Assembly (NCBI GenBank): GCA_964505325.1 | Contig: CAZDHT010000148.1 | Location: 1-13,067 of the forward strand | Length of the DNA stretch: 13,067 nt | Source of the DNA: CAZDHT01 sp964505325 | Lineage (GTDB): Bacteria > Planctomycetota > PUPC01 | Direction: 5' to 3' | Part shown: positions 6,721 through 12,703 of the stretch, piece after piece | Layout: each line of letters begins with the position of its first letter | Position numbering within the stretch: the first letter of the stretch is position 1 | The notes under the pieces: generated by a model | Told to the model about the DNA's origin: nothing | Database searches by the model: none | What the model saw: only the letters and a program-made list of their open reading frames with translations | Position numbers and translations under genes: made by a program

Positions 6721-7989
6721 TCACCCGACGCGCTTCGCGCACTTCGCTGCAAGATTGTGCCGCGCGAAGCGGGTGTAGACGGGCAGGCCGTCGTCGCCGA
6801 TCTGGATGGCGACCTCGCCCTGCATCAGGGGGGTGACGTAGTCGATCATCGCCTGCGTGACGCCGTTGCCCTCGTCGTTGATGAATTCACGCGGCACCTT
6901 CTTCTCGCCGTTGGCGACCTCCTCGAGGTCGGCGAGGCCGGTCTCGCAGACGTACGGATCACTCGACTTTCGCTCGAGCGTGACCATCAGGCCGCTGGTC
7001 CCCTCGGCGGCGTGCCGGACGGCCCTTTGCCCCACCATGTACGCCTCGTCGCGGTCGGTCTTGCTGGCGAAGTGCATGCCGTTTCGCTGGGCCGTGCCCA
7101 TCTTGATGTAGCGGGCCTTAATGCCGACCTCGGCCTGGATGACGCCCTTGAGGGTCTCGGCCACGCCGCCGAGCTGGGTGTGGCCGAAGGCGTCCCTGGC
7201 GAACTGGCCCTTCTGCTCGGCGACGTAGTTGCCCTCGCCGTCGTTGATGCCCTCTCCGGCGATGACGAAGATGCGGCCGAGTTCCGCGTACACCTTCTTG
7301 CAGTCGGCGACGAACCGCTCCATCGTGAACGGGACTTCGGGAAGGTAGACGAGGTGCGGGGCGTCTTCGGCGGTGCGGTGAGCGACGCCCGTCGCCGCGG
7401 CGATCCAGCCGGCGTTCCGGCCCATCACCTCCATCACGCACGAGGTGTCGTGGGTGTACATCGCCTCGTTGTCGCGGCCGGCCTCCATCGCGATGGTCGC
7501 GTTGTACTTCGCGACGCTGCCGTAGCCGGGGCAGTGGTCGGTGCAGGCGAGGTCGTTGTCGATGGTCTTCGGCACGCCCATCACGATCAGCGGGTAGTTC
7601 TCTTCCTTGGCCAGGATGCTGAGCTTGTGGGCGGTGTCCATCGAGTCGTTCCCGCCGATGTAAAAGAAGTAGTGGATGTCGTGGGCGCGGAAGACCTCCA
7701 GGATACGCTCGTAGTCGGCGCGGTTGTCTTCCAGGCTCCTCAGCTTGTAGCGGCAACTGCCCAGGGCGGAGGAGGGCGACTGCTTAAGCATCTCGATCTG
7801 CTCGGGGTCCTCCCGGCCGAGGTCGAAGATGTCTTCGTTGAGGACGCCGAGGACGCCGTTGTGCGCGGCGAACATGCCCGTGATGGGGTCGGCCTTCATC
7901 GCCTCCTGGATGACACCGCAGGCGCTGGAGTTGATGACCGCGGTGGGCCCGCCGGACTGTGCGACAATTGCGTTACCGGTGATCGACAT
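6721..7989 (-). CDS. pfp: Phosphofructokinase, probably diphosphate-dependent
   Basis: A 422-aa phosphofructokinase that phosphorylates fructose 6-phosphate to fructose 1,6-bisphosphate in cytoplasmic glycolysis, reversibly if PPi is used. Motifs in order: SGGPT (residues 12-16), YIGGNDS (110-116), GVPKTIDND (138-146, catalytic TIDND) and MGRNAGWIA (189-197). Lys141 in PKTIDND favours pyrophosphate over ATP. The position before it reads GGND rather than the GGDD of classical PPi enzymes or GGDG of ATP enzymes, so donor choice is likely but not certain. AGGAGG (7995-8000) is 5 bases before the ATG. It follows yidD by 48 bases and probably belongs to the rnpA-yidD transcript. A second, diverged copy of its 3' end lies at 6047-6133. 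Confidence 0.93.
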   Translation of the reverse strand: MSITGNAIVAQSGGPTAVINSSACGVIQEAMKADPITGMFAAHNGVLGVLNEDIFDLGREDPEQIEMLKQSPSSALGSCRYKLRSLEDNRADYERILEVFRAHDIHYFFYIGGNDSMDTAHKLSILAKEENYPLIVMGVPKTIDNDLACTDHCPGYGSVAKYNATIAMEAGRDNEAMYTHDTSCVMEVMGRNAGWIAAATGVAHRTAEDAPHLVYLPEVPFTMERFVADCKKVYAELGRIFVIAGEGINDGEGNYVAEQKGQFARDAFGHTQLGGVAETLKGVIQAEVGIKARYIKMGTAQRNGMHFASKTDRDEAYMVGQRAVRHAAEGTSGLMVTLERKSSDPYVCETGLADLEEVANGEKKVPREFINDEGNGVTQAMIDYVTPLMQGEVAIQIGDDGLPVYTRFARHNLAAKCAKRVG

Positions 7990-8037
7990 TCACACCTCCT
8001 TTTCCGCTTCCCATTTCTCCTTTGTCCTCTCCGTGAT

Positions 8038-8361
8038 TCACGGCACGGGATCGTGTCCGCCCCTGCAATACGGGTTGCAGCGCAGGACACGCTTGAGTCC
8101 GAGCCAGCTTCCCTTGAGCGCGCCGTGCTTGCGCACGGCCTGGATGCAATACTGCGAGCACGTGGGCGTGAACCGGCACGAGTTCGGAAGCAGCGCGCCC
8201 AGTGTGTATTGGTAGAGCCGGACAAGGCCGACAATCACCGCACGGAACAGACAAGGGAAAATGGAAAAAGGGGAAAAGGAAAAAGCGGAGGAATCTCCGG
8301 AGCGGCCGGTTTCCGAGCCGCCGGAGGCGGCTTCAGAGTCTTCTCTTTTCCCTTTTTCCAT
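8038..8361 (-). CDS. yidD: YidD, membrane-protein insertion efficiency factor
   Basis: Small membrane-associated protein that aids insertion of membrane proteins by YidC. The family core runs from about residue 39: FRAVIVGLVRLYQYTLG, then NSCRFTPTCSQYCIQAV and the end LRCNPYCRGGHDPVP, with the conserved cysteines. From the ATG at 8361 the protein has 107 aa. The first 38 residues (MEKGKREDSEAASGGSETG onward) are not YidD-like and are encoded by a palindromic purine-rich element. This ATG has an AAAGGGG-type ribosome site, while an in-frame GTG at 8238 would give 66 aa and lacks one. The core assignment is firm, the start uncertain. It lies 26 bases after rnpA and 48 before pfp; yidC, the usual next gene, is absent. 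Confidence 0.9.
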   Translation of the reverse strand: MEKGKREDSEAASGGSETGRSGDSSAFSFSPFSIFPCLFRAVIVGLVRLYQYTLGALLPNSCRFTPTCSQYCIQAVRKHGALKGSWLGLKRVLRCNPYCRGGHDPVP

Positions 8362-8366
8362 TTTCC
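8256..8366. repeat. MITE-like palindromic element between rnpA and yidD
   Basis: Purine-rich left arm 8256-8278 and pyrimidine-rich right arm 8345-8366 are reverse complements over 22 positions with a single one-base gap. Inside, CTCCGG (8295-8300) with CCGGAG (8321-8326) and CGGC with GCCG extend the fold. The whole 111 bp can form one long hairpin. It carries no transposase. It overlaps the first codons of yidD as called. Confidence 0.7.
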
Positions 8367-8387
8367 CCTTTTTCCTTCTTCCCTTTC

Positions 8388-8759
8388 TTACGCCTCTTTC
8401 CCCAGGCTTGCCGCGGCGCGGCGCGCGGCGTCGATGAGGTCGGTCTTCAGTTCTTCGAGCGTCGGATGGCTCCAGGGTATCCTTGGCAGGACGACCATGT
8501 CCACGCTCGTTGGCAGGTCCGCTTTGGTAAGGCGGAACGCCTCGCGGACCAGGCGCTTGGCGCGGTTTCGTGCAACCGCGTTCCCCAGCCGCCTCGTCGA
8601 GCCGGCGCCCAGCCGGGTGAAGGCGAACTCGTTCGCCGCGATGTAAACCACGACGTAGGCTCCCGCGGCGCGGCCGCCCTGTCTAACGCAGTGGCGAAAA
8701 TCGCTGCGGCGCTTGAGCCGCTCTTCACGCGAGAACGTGTGACGCACGCCAGCCTCCAT
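8388..8759 (-). CDS. rnpA: Ribonuclease P protein component
   Basis: A 123-aa basic protein that assists RNase P RNA in maturing tRNA 5' ends. The signature ARNRAKRLVREAFR (residues 63-76) and TFSREERLKRRSDF (8-21) near the start are diagnostic. Length agrees with the family (about 110-130 aa). The ATG at 8759 is kept because it puts the conserved FxxEERL motif near the N-terminus. It has no good ribosome site, and the promoter at 8769-8797 predicts a transcript start only about 3 bases upstream, so the message may be leaderless. rpmH, which usually precedes rnpA, was not found upstream. yidD and pfp follow on the same strand. Confidence 0.94.
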   Translation of the reverse strand: MEAGVRHTFSREERLKRRSDFRHCVRQGGRAAGAYVVVYIAANEFAFTRLGAGSTRRLGNAVARNRAKRLVREAFRLTKADLPTSVDMVVLPRIPWSHPTLEELKTDLIDAARRAAASLGKEA

Positions 8760-8768
8760 CGCCTGCGC

Positions 8769-8797
8769 ATTCTATTGCCCGACGCGCGAGGTGTCAA
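8769..8797 (-). promoter_or_regulatory. Promoter of rnpA-yidD-pfp
   Basis: Minus strand TTGACA (8792-8797) and TAGAAT (8769-8774) with a 17-bp spacer. The predicted start near 8762 is about 3 bases before the rnpA ATG. Confidence 0.8.
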
Positions 8798-8836
8798 GCC
8801 AGCCAGGCGGGCCGCAGGGTCATTGAACGCTCGTCT

Positions 8837-8936
8837 GCCGCTGTAGCGGCGGTTCGCGAACCGGCCCCTACTACTCCGCCCTGACCGGAACGCTCAGTCG
8901 GCTCAGGGTCATTAGGCATCCATCGATCCGGTCAGG
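8837..8936. repeat. Cluster of palindromes upstream of rnpA
   Basis: GCCGCT-GT-AGCGGC (8837-8850) abuts the perfect 14-bp palindrome CGGTTCGCGAACCG (8850-8863). Then CCTGACCGGA (8880-8889) and TCCGGTCAGG (8927-8936) form an inverted pair around 37 bases. CAGGGTCATT also occurs twice, at 8815-8824 and 8904-8913. The cluster could end a transcript coming from the promoter at 9239-9267, but no T-run is present. Confidence 0.6.
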
Positions 8937-9156
8937 AAGAATCTGTAGTTCGTCAAACTCCGTTTGGGGCCATTCGCGCTTGTTTCAGGTGCGTTTTGTG
9001 CCAGTTCAGCACCGTTTTGGCACGGTTTGGACCGGTTTCGGCGAAAACGTCCCTCGTCTCGCTCAAGAATTCGGCCTCGAAACGGCCTGCCACAATGGCA
9101 ACTCCGCCCGACCCACCTGAGCCGCAAAGGCTTACGACAAAATGGCTTCGTTTCGC
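8937..9156. other. Intergenic stretch without a supported gene
   Basis: Base composition is lower in GC than in the surrounding genes. Open frames exist on the minus strand, for example one ending at 8953 (LNWHKTHLKQARMAPNGV) and one ending at 8912 (NYRFFLTGSMDA). They overlap each other in different frames, have no ribosome site and match no family I recognise. It may be the body of a non-coding transcript or a dispersed repeat. Confidence 0.4.
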
Positions 9157-9233
9157 AAAAAAAACATTGCGCAACTTACCCACACAAACGCAGCGAGCGA
9201 TGGCTGCACAGTTCTGTGCAATCCATCGCTCTA
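9157..9233 (-). ncRNA. Candidate small RNA or structured leader
   Basis: A perfect promoter (9239-9267) predicts a minus-strand transcript starting near 9232. It would begin at once with a strong stem-loop (9196-9230): AGCGATGG/CCATCGCT (8 bp), a small internal loop, TGCACA/TGTGCA (6 bp) and a GAAC loop. A run of eight T (9157-9164) about 70 bases from the start could end a short RNA, though the stem just before it is weak. Alternatively the RNA continues toward rnpA as a long leader. No known RNA family is recognised. Confidence 0.35.
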
Positions 9234-9238
9234 CCTGT

Positions 9239-9267
9239 ATTATACCACACGCAGCAATGGCTGTCAA
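9239..9267 (-). promoter_or_regulatory. Consensus promoter without an obvious protein gene
   Basis: Minus strand TTGACA (9262-9267), 17-bp spacer, TATAAT (9239-9244): a perfect consensus. The nearest recognised gene in its direction is rnpA, 470 bases away and with its own promoter. Confidence 0.75.
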
Positions 9268-9325
9268 GTGATGTGGAGATTTTTCCTTAGATTCTTTTCC
9301 ATGGAACGAACAGCGCTGGGAGGAG

Positions 9326-9379
9326 GAGTGAGAGCAAGAGTAAGAGTACGAGTACGAGTAGGAGGAAGAGCGGGAGTAA
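9326..9379. repeat. Degenerate hexamer tract (GAGNNN)9
   Basis: Nine consecutive hexamers start with GAG (GAGTGA, GAGCAA, GAGTAA, GAGTAC twice, GAGTAG, GAGGAA, GAGCGG, GAGTAA). The reverse strand gives a spurious Ser-Tyr-rich peptide. It looks like a simple-sequence repeat rather than code. Confidence 0.7.
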
Positions 9380-9395
9380 GGGGCAAGGCGACGCT

Positions 9396-9444
9396 GATCA
9401 CCGGTCACTGGTCACTGGTTACTGGTCACTGATCACCGGTCACT
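9396..9444. repeat. Seven tandem heptamers overlapping the hydrolase 3' end
   Basis: On the plus strand the units are GATCACC, GGTCACT twice, GGTTACT, GGTCACT, GATCACC, GGTCACT, exactly 49 bp. The last two units code the final residues (SDR) and TGA stop of the hydrolase gene on the minus strand. Confidence 0.8.
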
Positions 9445-10452
9445 GCTTTTCTGCTGCTCGATCCATTTGATGGCGTCGAGGAGGACTTGCTTGAACTTGG
9501 GCGGGGCGGTGTGGCCGCCGGGGTGTGTGAAGATCTTGGTGATGCCGCCGTGCTTTTTCAGCAGGGCGAGGGTCTGCTCGGCGGCCTTGAACGGCACGAC
9601 CCGGTCGGCCTCGCCCTGGATGGCGTAGACCGGGAGCCCCTTCGCGTTCTTGAGATTTTCCTCGGTCGCCCACTGCCTGCGGAGGGCGCCTGCCATGGGG
9701 ATGAACCCGTCGAAGTGCCGGCGGAACTTGAGCACGAGCACGTATCCCACGTGCGCCCCGGCGGAGAAGCCGTAGAGGTAGACCTTGGTGATGCGGTACT
9801 TCTTCTTGAGGCGGTCAATCTCGGCGGGGACCTTGCGGAAGTCGAGGCTGTTCCAGGTATATCCCGGGCCGGCCCGGGCGGAGCCGTATGGGGCGAGCAC
9901 GAAGAACTTGTCGGCGCCGAGGATCTGCTTCGCCCCGTTGAACATGCCGCCCGGCGTGCCGCCGGCGCCGTGAAGGACAACGAAGAGCGGATAGGCTTTC
10001 CGGCCTTCTTCGTCGTAGCCCAGCGGCACGTGGAGCAGCGGGGGCAGGCCCTTGGCTTTCTTCTTGGCGAGCGCGGCGAGTTTCTTGAAACGTTCCGTCT
10101 CTCGCATCGGCTCGAGGTCCGGATCCCTCTGCATGTGCTCGTGGTCGACATAGCCAAACTGAATGGACTTCTCGAGAGCGTCGAGCGCCGCGTCCTGTTT
10201 CCCGGTCAGTGAGAGGGCGCAGGCCAGGTTGTAGTGGACCGCCGGCTGCCGCGGCCACAGCTTCTCCGCCTCGTTCAACTTCGCCATGGCTTCGTCGTAC
10301 TTCTTCTCCTTCATCAGTTCGACTCCGGCGCGGACGGCCTGCTGGAACGCCCGATAGCGCTTCAGCATCTCTTCCCGCGGCGTCGCCGCGCGTGCAGCGG
10401 AATATGAAGTGGCCACGGCGAGGAGGGAGATGACAGCAATCCTGCGGCGCAT
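9433..10452 (-). CDS. Secreted TPR and alpha/beta-hydrolase (esterase) protein
   Basis: A 339-aa exported protein. Residues 1-22 are a signal peptide (MRRRIAVISLLAVATSYSAA, then RA, cleavage before ATPRE). Residues about 30-110 are TPR-like (YDEAMAKLNEAEKLWP, AVHYNLACALSLTGKQDAAL). Residues about 135-335 are an alpha/beta-hydrolase of the PHB-depolymerase/feruloyl-esterase/dienelactone-hydrolase type: oxyanion motif HGAGG (161-165), nucleophile Ser230 in GFSAGA, Asp283 in GEADRVVP and His314 in HPGGHT. The catalytic triad is complete; the substrate is unknown, probably an ester in the periplasm or outside the cell. The ATG at 10452 is chosen over an upstream ATG at 10518 because AAAGGAGA precedes it and the signal peptide starts there. 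The upstream ATG would also lie inside the promoter. Monocistronic. Confidence 0.88.
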   Translation of the reverse strand: MRRRIAVISLLAVATSYSAARAATPREEMLKRYRAFQQAVRAGVELMKEKKYDEAMAKLNEAEKLWPRQPAVHYNLACALSLTGKQDAALDALEKSIQFGYVDHEHMQRDPDLEPMRETERFKKLAALAKKKAKGLPPLLHVPLGYDEEGRKAYPLFVVLHGAGGTPGGMFNGAKQILGADKFFVLAPYGSARAGPGYTWNSLDFRKVPAEIDRLKKKYRITKVYLYGFSAGAHVGYVLVLKFRRHFDGFIPMAGALRRQWATEENLKNAKGLPVYAIQGEADRVVPFKAAEQTLALLKKHGGITKIFTHPGGHTAPPKFKQVLLDAIKWIEQQKSSDR

Positions 10453-10495
10453 GATGTCTCCTTTACATCGGCCGACGTCTGATGAAGCCGGGGGC

Positions 10496-10524
10496 ATTAT
10501 AGGGGCCCGGCGCAACACTGTCTA
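10496..10524 (-). promoter_or_regulatory. Promoter of the secreted hydrolase gene
   Basis: Minus strand TAGACA (10519-10524), 17-bp spacer, TATAAT (10496-10501). The predicted start near 10489 leaves a leader of about 37 bases before the ATG at 10452. Confidence 0.75.
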
Positions 10525-10979
10525 CTGATGAAAGCGGAGGGCGTGTGATTCAGACAGTCTCCCGGAAGCCGCAGGGCGCTCTGTCTCGCTCGTCCCCGCG
10601 GGCACCGATGGCCACTGGCGTTCGTGTCTCAGCTCTCACAACCACCCCGGCAGACGCACCCGGGGGCCCGCATCGTGTGGCACCGCGCGAGTGAAGTGTC
10701 CGCCTGTCCGGACAGGCGGACACCTCCCTGAAACGCCGTCATGCACCGTTGTGTGCAACTTCGCGGATGTGTTCGCCTGGACGTTCAGACGAACACACCC
10801 GCCCGGTGCCGAATTGCCCGACCTGCGCCACCCGAGGCGGACCGGCGATCTCGCCGGCTGCGGACCTGAGCTCGCGGCCGCCCGATGCCCGCCGCTCTAT
10901 CTCGCGCGGCAAGACTGTTTGAGGCACAGAGGGGAGGGCGCCGGCCGAGTCATCCCCGGTTTTGGCAGGTTCTTGCGCG
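10525..10979. other. Intergenic stretch, palindromes only
   Basis: Between the hydrolase promoter and the palindrome series no coding frame has a ribosome site or recognisable family. Besides the 28-bp palindrome at 10696-10723 it contains TGCAC-CGTTGT...GTGCA (10742-10757) and an 8-bp stem TGTGTTCG/CGAACACA (10768-10797). Confidence 0.6.
10696..10723. repeat. 28-bp perfect palindrome
   Basis: The half-site GTGTCCGCCTGTCC is followed directly by its exact reverse complement GGACAGGCGGACAC. There is no spacer, so it could form a cruciform or be bound by a symmetric dimer; it may also be a dispersed REP-like element. It lies about 170 bases upstream of the hydrolase promoter. Confidence 0.8.
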
Positions 10980-11236
10980 AGCAGCGTTTACGCTGCTTTG
11001 CAGGTCCGCCGCAGGCGGTCGAGAATAGGCCCCCGCTTTAGCGGGGGGCGAGCAGCGCCCGGTCCCCCTTCTACGCTCAGCCCCGTTCACGGGGCTTGTC
11101 CGTCTCGGCTAAAGCCCTCTGAAAAGCCCCGTAAACGGGGCTTAAGGCCGAACATGAGGCCCGGCCCGCTCGACCCCGCCTGAAGGCGGGGCCTATTCTC
11201 GGAGCTGTCGCTCCTCGCCCCGTCTCGAAAACGGGG
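10980..11236. repeat. Series of six regularly spaced short palindromes
   Basis: Five near-perfect palindromes with a 2-nt centre lie at 10980-10997 (AGCAGCGT arm), 11030-11047 (CCCCCGCT), 11079-11096 (AGCCCCGT), 11124-11143 (AAGCCCCGT) and 11174-11191 (CCCCGCCT). A sixth with a 7-nt loop lies at 11218-11236 (CCCCGT). Centres are 50, 49, 46, 49 and about 44.5 bp apart, with 26-32-bp dissimilar spacers. The arms differ, so this is not a CRISPR. The last stem-loops may also serve as terminators for the secretin gene, whose stop is at 11288. Confidence 0.75.
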
Positions 11237-11287
11237 GATCACTCAGGGGCGCCGGTACTTGGCAGGACTGTGGCGAAGCCTTCTCGG

Positions 11288-12670
11288 TTAGTTGATGAGT
11301 GAGGCCTCGTCGACCTTCTTGAGAATCCTTCGGTGGGCGTTGTTCAGGGGCTCGCCATCGTCGTTCTTCACGGTCTTGGCCGTGATGAAGATGATGAGCT
11401 CGCTGTCGACGATTGCGGTTACGTTGTTTCTGAAGAACCAGCCGATGCCGGGCATGTCCTTGAGCACGGGCAGGCCGGTGATGGTGGTGGTGGTGCTGGA
11501 GGAGGTCAGTCCGCCGATGACGGCGGTGTTGCCGTCCTTGATGCGGATGGTCGTGTTGGCCTGGCGGGTGTTCTTCACGGGGCGCTGTTCGTCGCCGCCC
11601 ACGGTGATATAGCGTTCGATACTTTCCACCTTGGGGTTGATGTCGAGGGTGATGTACCCGTCTTGGTTGATGTGAGGCGTGACGGTGAGCTCGACGCCGA
11701 CCTGCTCGTCCTGGAAGCCGCTGAGCGTTCGGACGCCGGTGTCTTTGGCGAAGTCGAACAGCGGAACGGGCACGATCTGGCCGGAGATGATGTGGGCCGG
11801 TTTGTTGTCCAGGGTGCGGATGCTCGGCCGTGAGATGATGGTCGAGTTGGTCAGCGCGTCGAAGAAGTCCAGAATCAGGGTGGCGTTGTTCTCGTCCAGG
11901 ATGCCGGCGCGGAGGTCGACCAGGCAACTGGTGGTCGTGACGCGATCGCCGTCGGTGCACTGCTGATTGAGGCCGATCTGGGCGGTGATGTCCGCGACCT
12001 TCATCTTCTGAAACATCGACCAGTTGAGGCCGGTCTGCTCGGTGTCGGATTGGCTGAGCTCGACGATCTTGGCATCGATCATGACCTGCCGCGGCGGGGT
12101 GTCCAGCAGCTTGATGATCTCTTGGACCCGCTCGATGGCTTCCGGCAGGTCCTGGATGATGAGGGCGTTCGTGTTGGGAGCGACCTTGACGGTCCCGTGC
12201 TTGGTGATGACCCCCTCGGCCACCTTGGCGACGTCGGCGGCGGTTACGTAGTTCAACTTGAAGGTCTGCATGGTCACGGGCACCGCGCCTTCCACCTTCG
12301 GGACCGTCCGGATCTTGATGATCGACCGGCCCGCCGTGGTCTCGACGACGTGCTGGTATCCGTTGGCTTCGAGCACCGCCTTGAGGGCGTCGAGGGGCGG
12401 CACGTCGTAGAAGTTGACGGACACCTTTCCGGTGACGTCTTTGGGCGAGACGATGTTCAGCTTATAGCTGACGGACAGCAGTTCGAGGAACGCGGCCAGG
12501 TCCATGTTGCGCGTCGACACGGTAACGTTGCGCCCCGGGTCCAGCTTTGGAGGCTGGTCCTGTCCGGTGGCCGGGGCGCTGCACAGGGCGAGGGCCAGCG
12601 CCGCCAGGAGAGCAACCGCTAGCGCCCGTGTGACGCGGGCGCCTTTCCATTGGATTCCATTGCGAGTCAT
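11288..12670 (-). CDS. Secretin of GspD/PilQ type
   Basis: A 460-aa outer-membrane secretin that would form the multimeric channel of a type II secretion system or type IV pilus. A long signal peptide occupies about residues 1-36 (basic start MTRNGIQWKGARVTR, hydrophobic ALAVALLAALALAL). An STN/N0 domain lies near 48-100, an N1/NolW domain near 130-192 and the secretin core near 195-435. Conserved features are IVPVPLF (299-305), GVELTVTPHINQDGYITL, TIRIKDGNTAVIGGL and PVLKDMPGIGWFF (401-413). Only one NolW-like domain is seen, so it is shorter than classical GspD. The ATG at 12670 is chosen for GGAGGGAG 6 bases upstream; an ATG at 12700 is possible. Preceded in the operon by a GspC/PilP-like gene. 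Whether it is GspD or PilQ cannot be settled here. Confidence 0.93.
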   Translation of the reverse strand: MTRNGIQWKGARVTRALAVALLAALALALCSAPATGQDQPPKLDPGRNVTVSTRNMDLAAFLELLSVSYKLNIVSPKDVTGKVSVNFYDVPPLDALKAVLEANGYQHVVETTAGRSIIKIRTVPKVEGAVPVTMQTFKLNYVTAADVAKVAEGVITKHGTVKVAPNTNALIIQDLPEAIERVQEIIKLLDTPPRQVMIDAKIVELSQSDTEQTGLNWSMFQKMKVADITAQIGLNQQCTDGDRVTTTSCLVDLRAGILDENNATLILDFFDALTNSTIISRPSIRTLDNKPAHIISGQIVPVPLFDFAKDTGVRTLSGFQDEQVGVELTVTPHINQDGYITLDINPKVESIERYITVGGDEQRPVKNTRQANTTIRIKDGNTAVIGGLTSSSTTTTITGLPVLKDMPGIGWFFRNNVTAIVDSELIIFITAKTVKNDDGEPLNNAHRRILKKVDEASLIN

Positions 12671-12703
12671 TCTGTTCTCCCTCCCAAATTGCCGCCTCAT
12701 CTC

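Noticed and set aside
6703..8646. Long plus-strand open frame (647 codons) opposite pfp, yidD and rnpA
   Set aside because: It is antisense to three recognised genes and spans their intergenic regions and repeats; its composition is low-complexity Val/Asp/His-rich.
8760..9232. rpmH or a known RNA such as RNase P RNA, SRP RNA or tmRNA
   Set aside because: I looked for the L34 pattern and for conserved RNA cores near rnpA and saw none; only an unnamed structured transcript can be proposed.
8953..9408. Minus-strand frame with a Ser-Tyr-rich start and the end LKQARMAPNGV
   Set aside because: The start is the translated hexamer tract, it crosses a promoter and a hairpin, and no ribosome site or known family was found.
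9487..10212. Plus-strand frame opposite the hydrolase
   Set aside because: Antisense shadow; the minus-strand gene has signal peptide, catalytic triad, ribosome site and promoter.
10980..11236. CRISPR array
   Set aside because: Spacing resembles one, but the repeats are 18-20-bp palindromes with different arms, and no cas genes are near.
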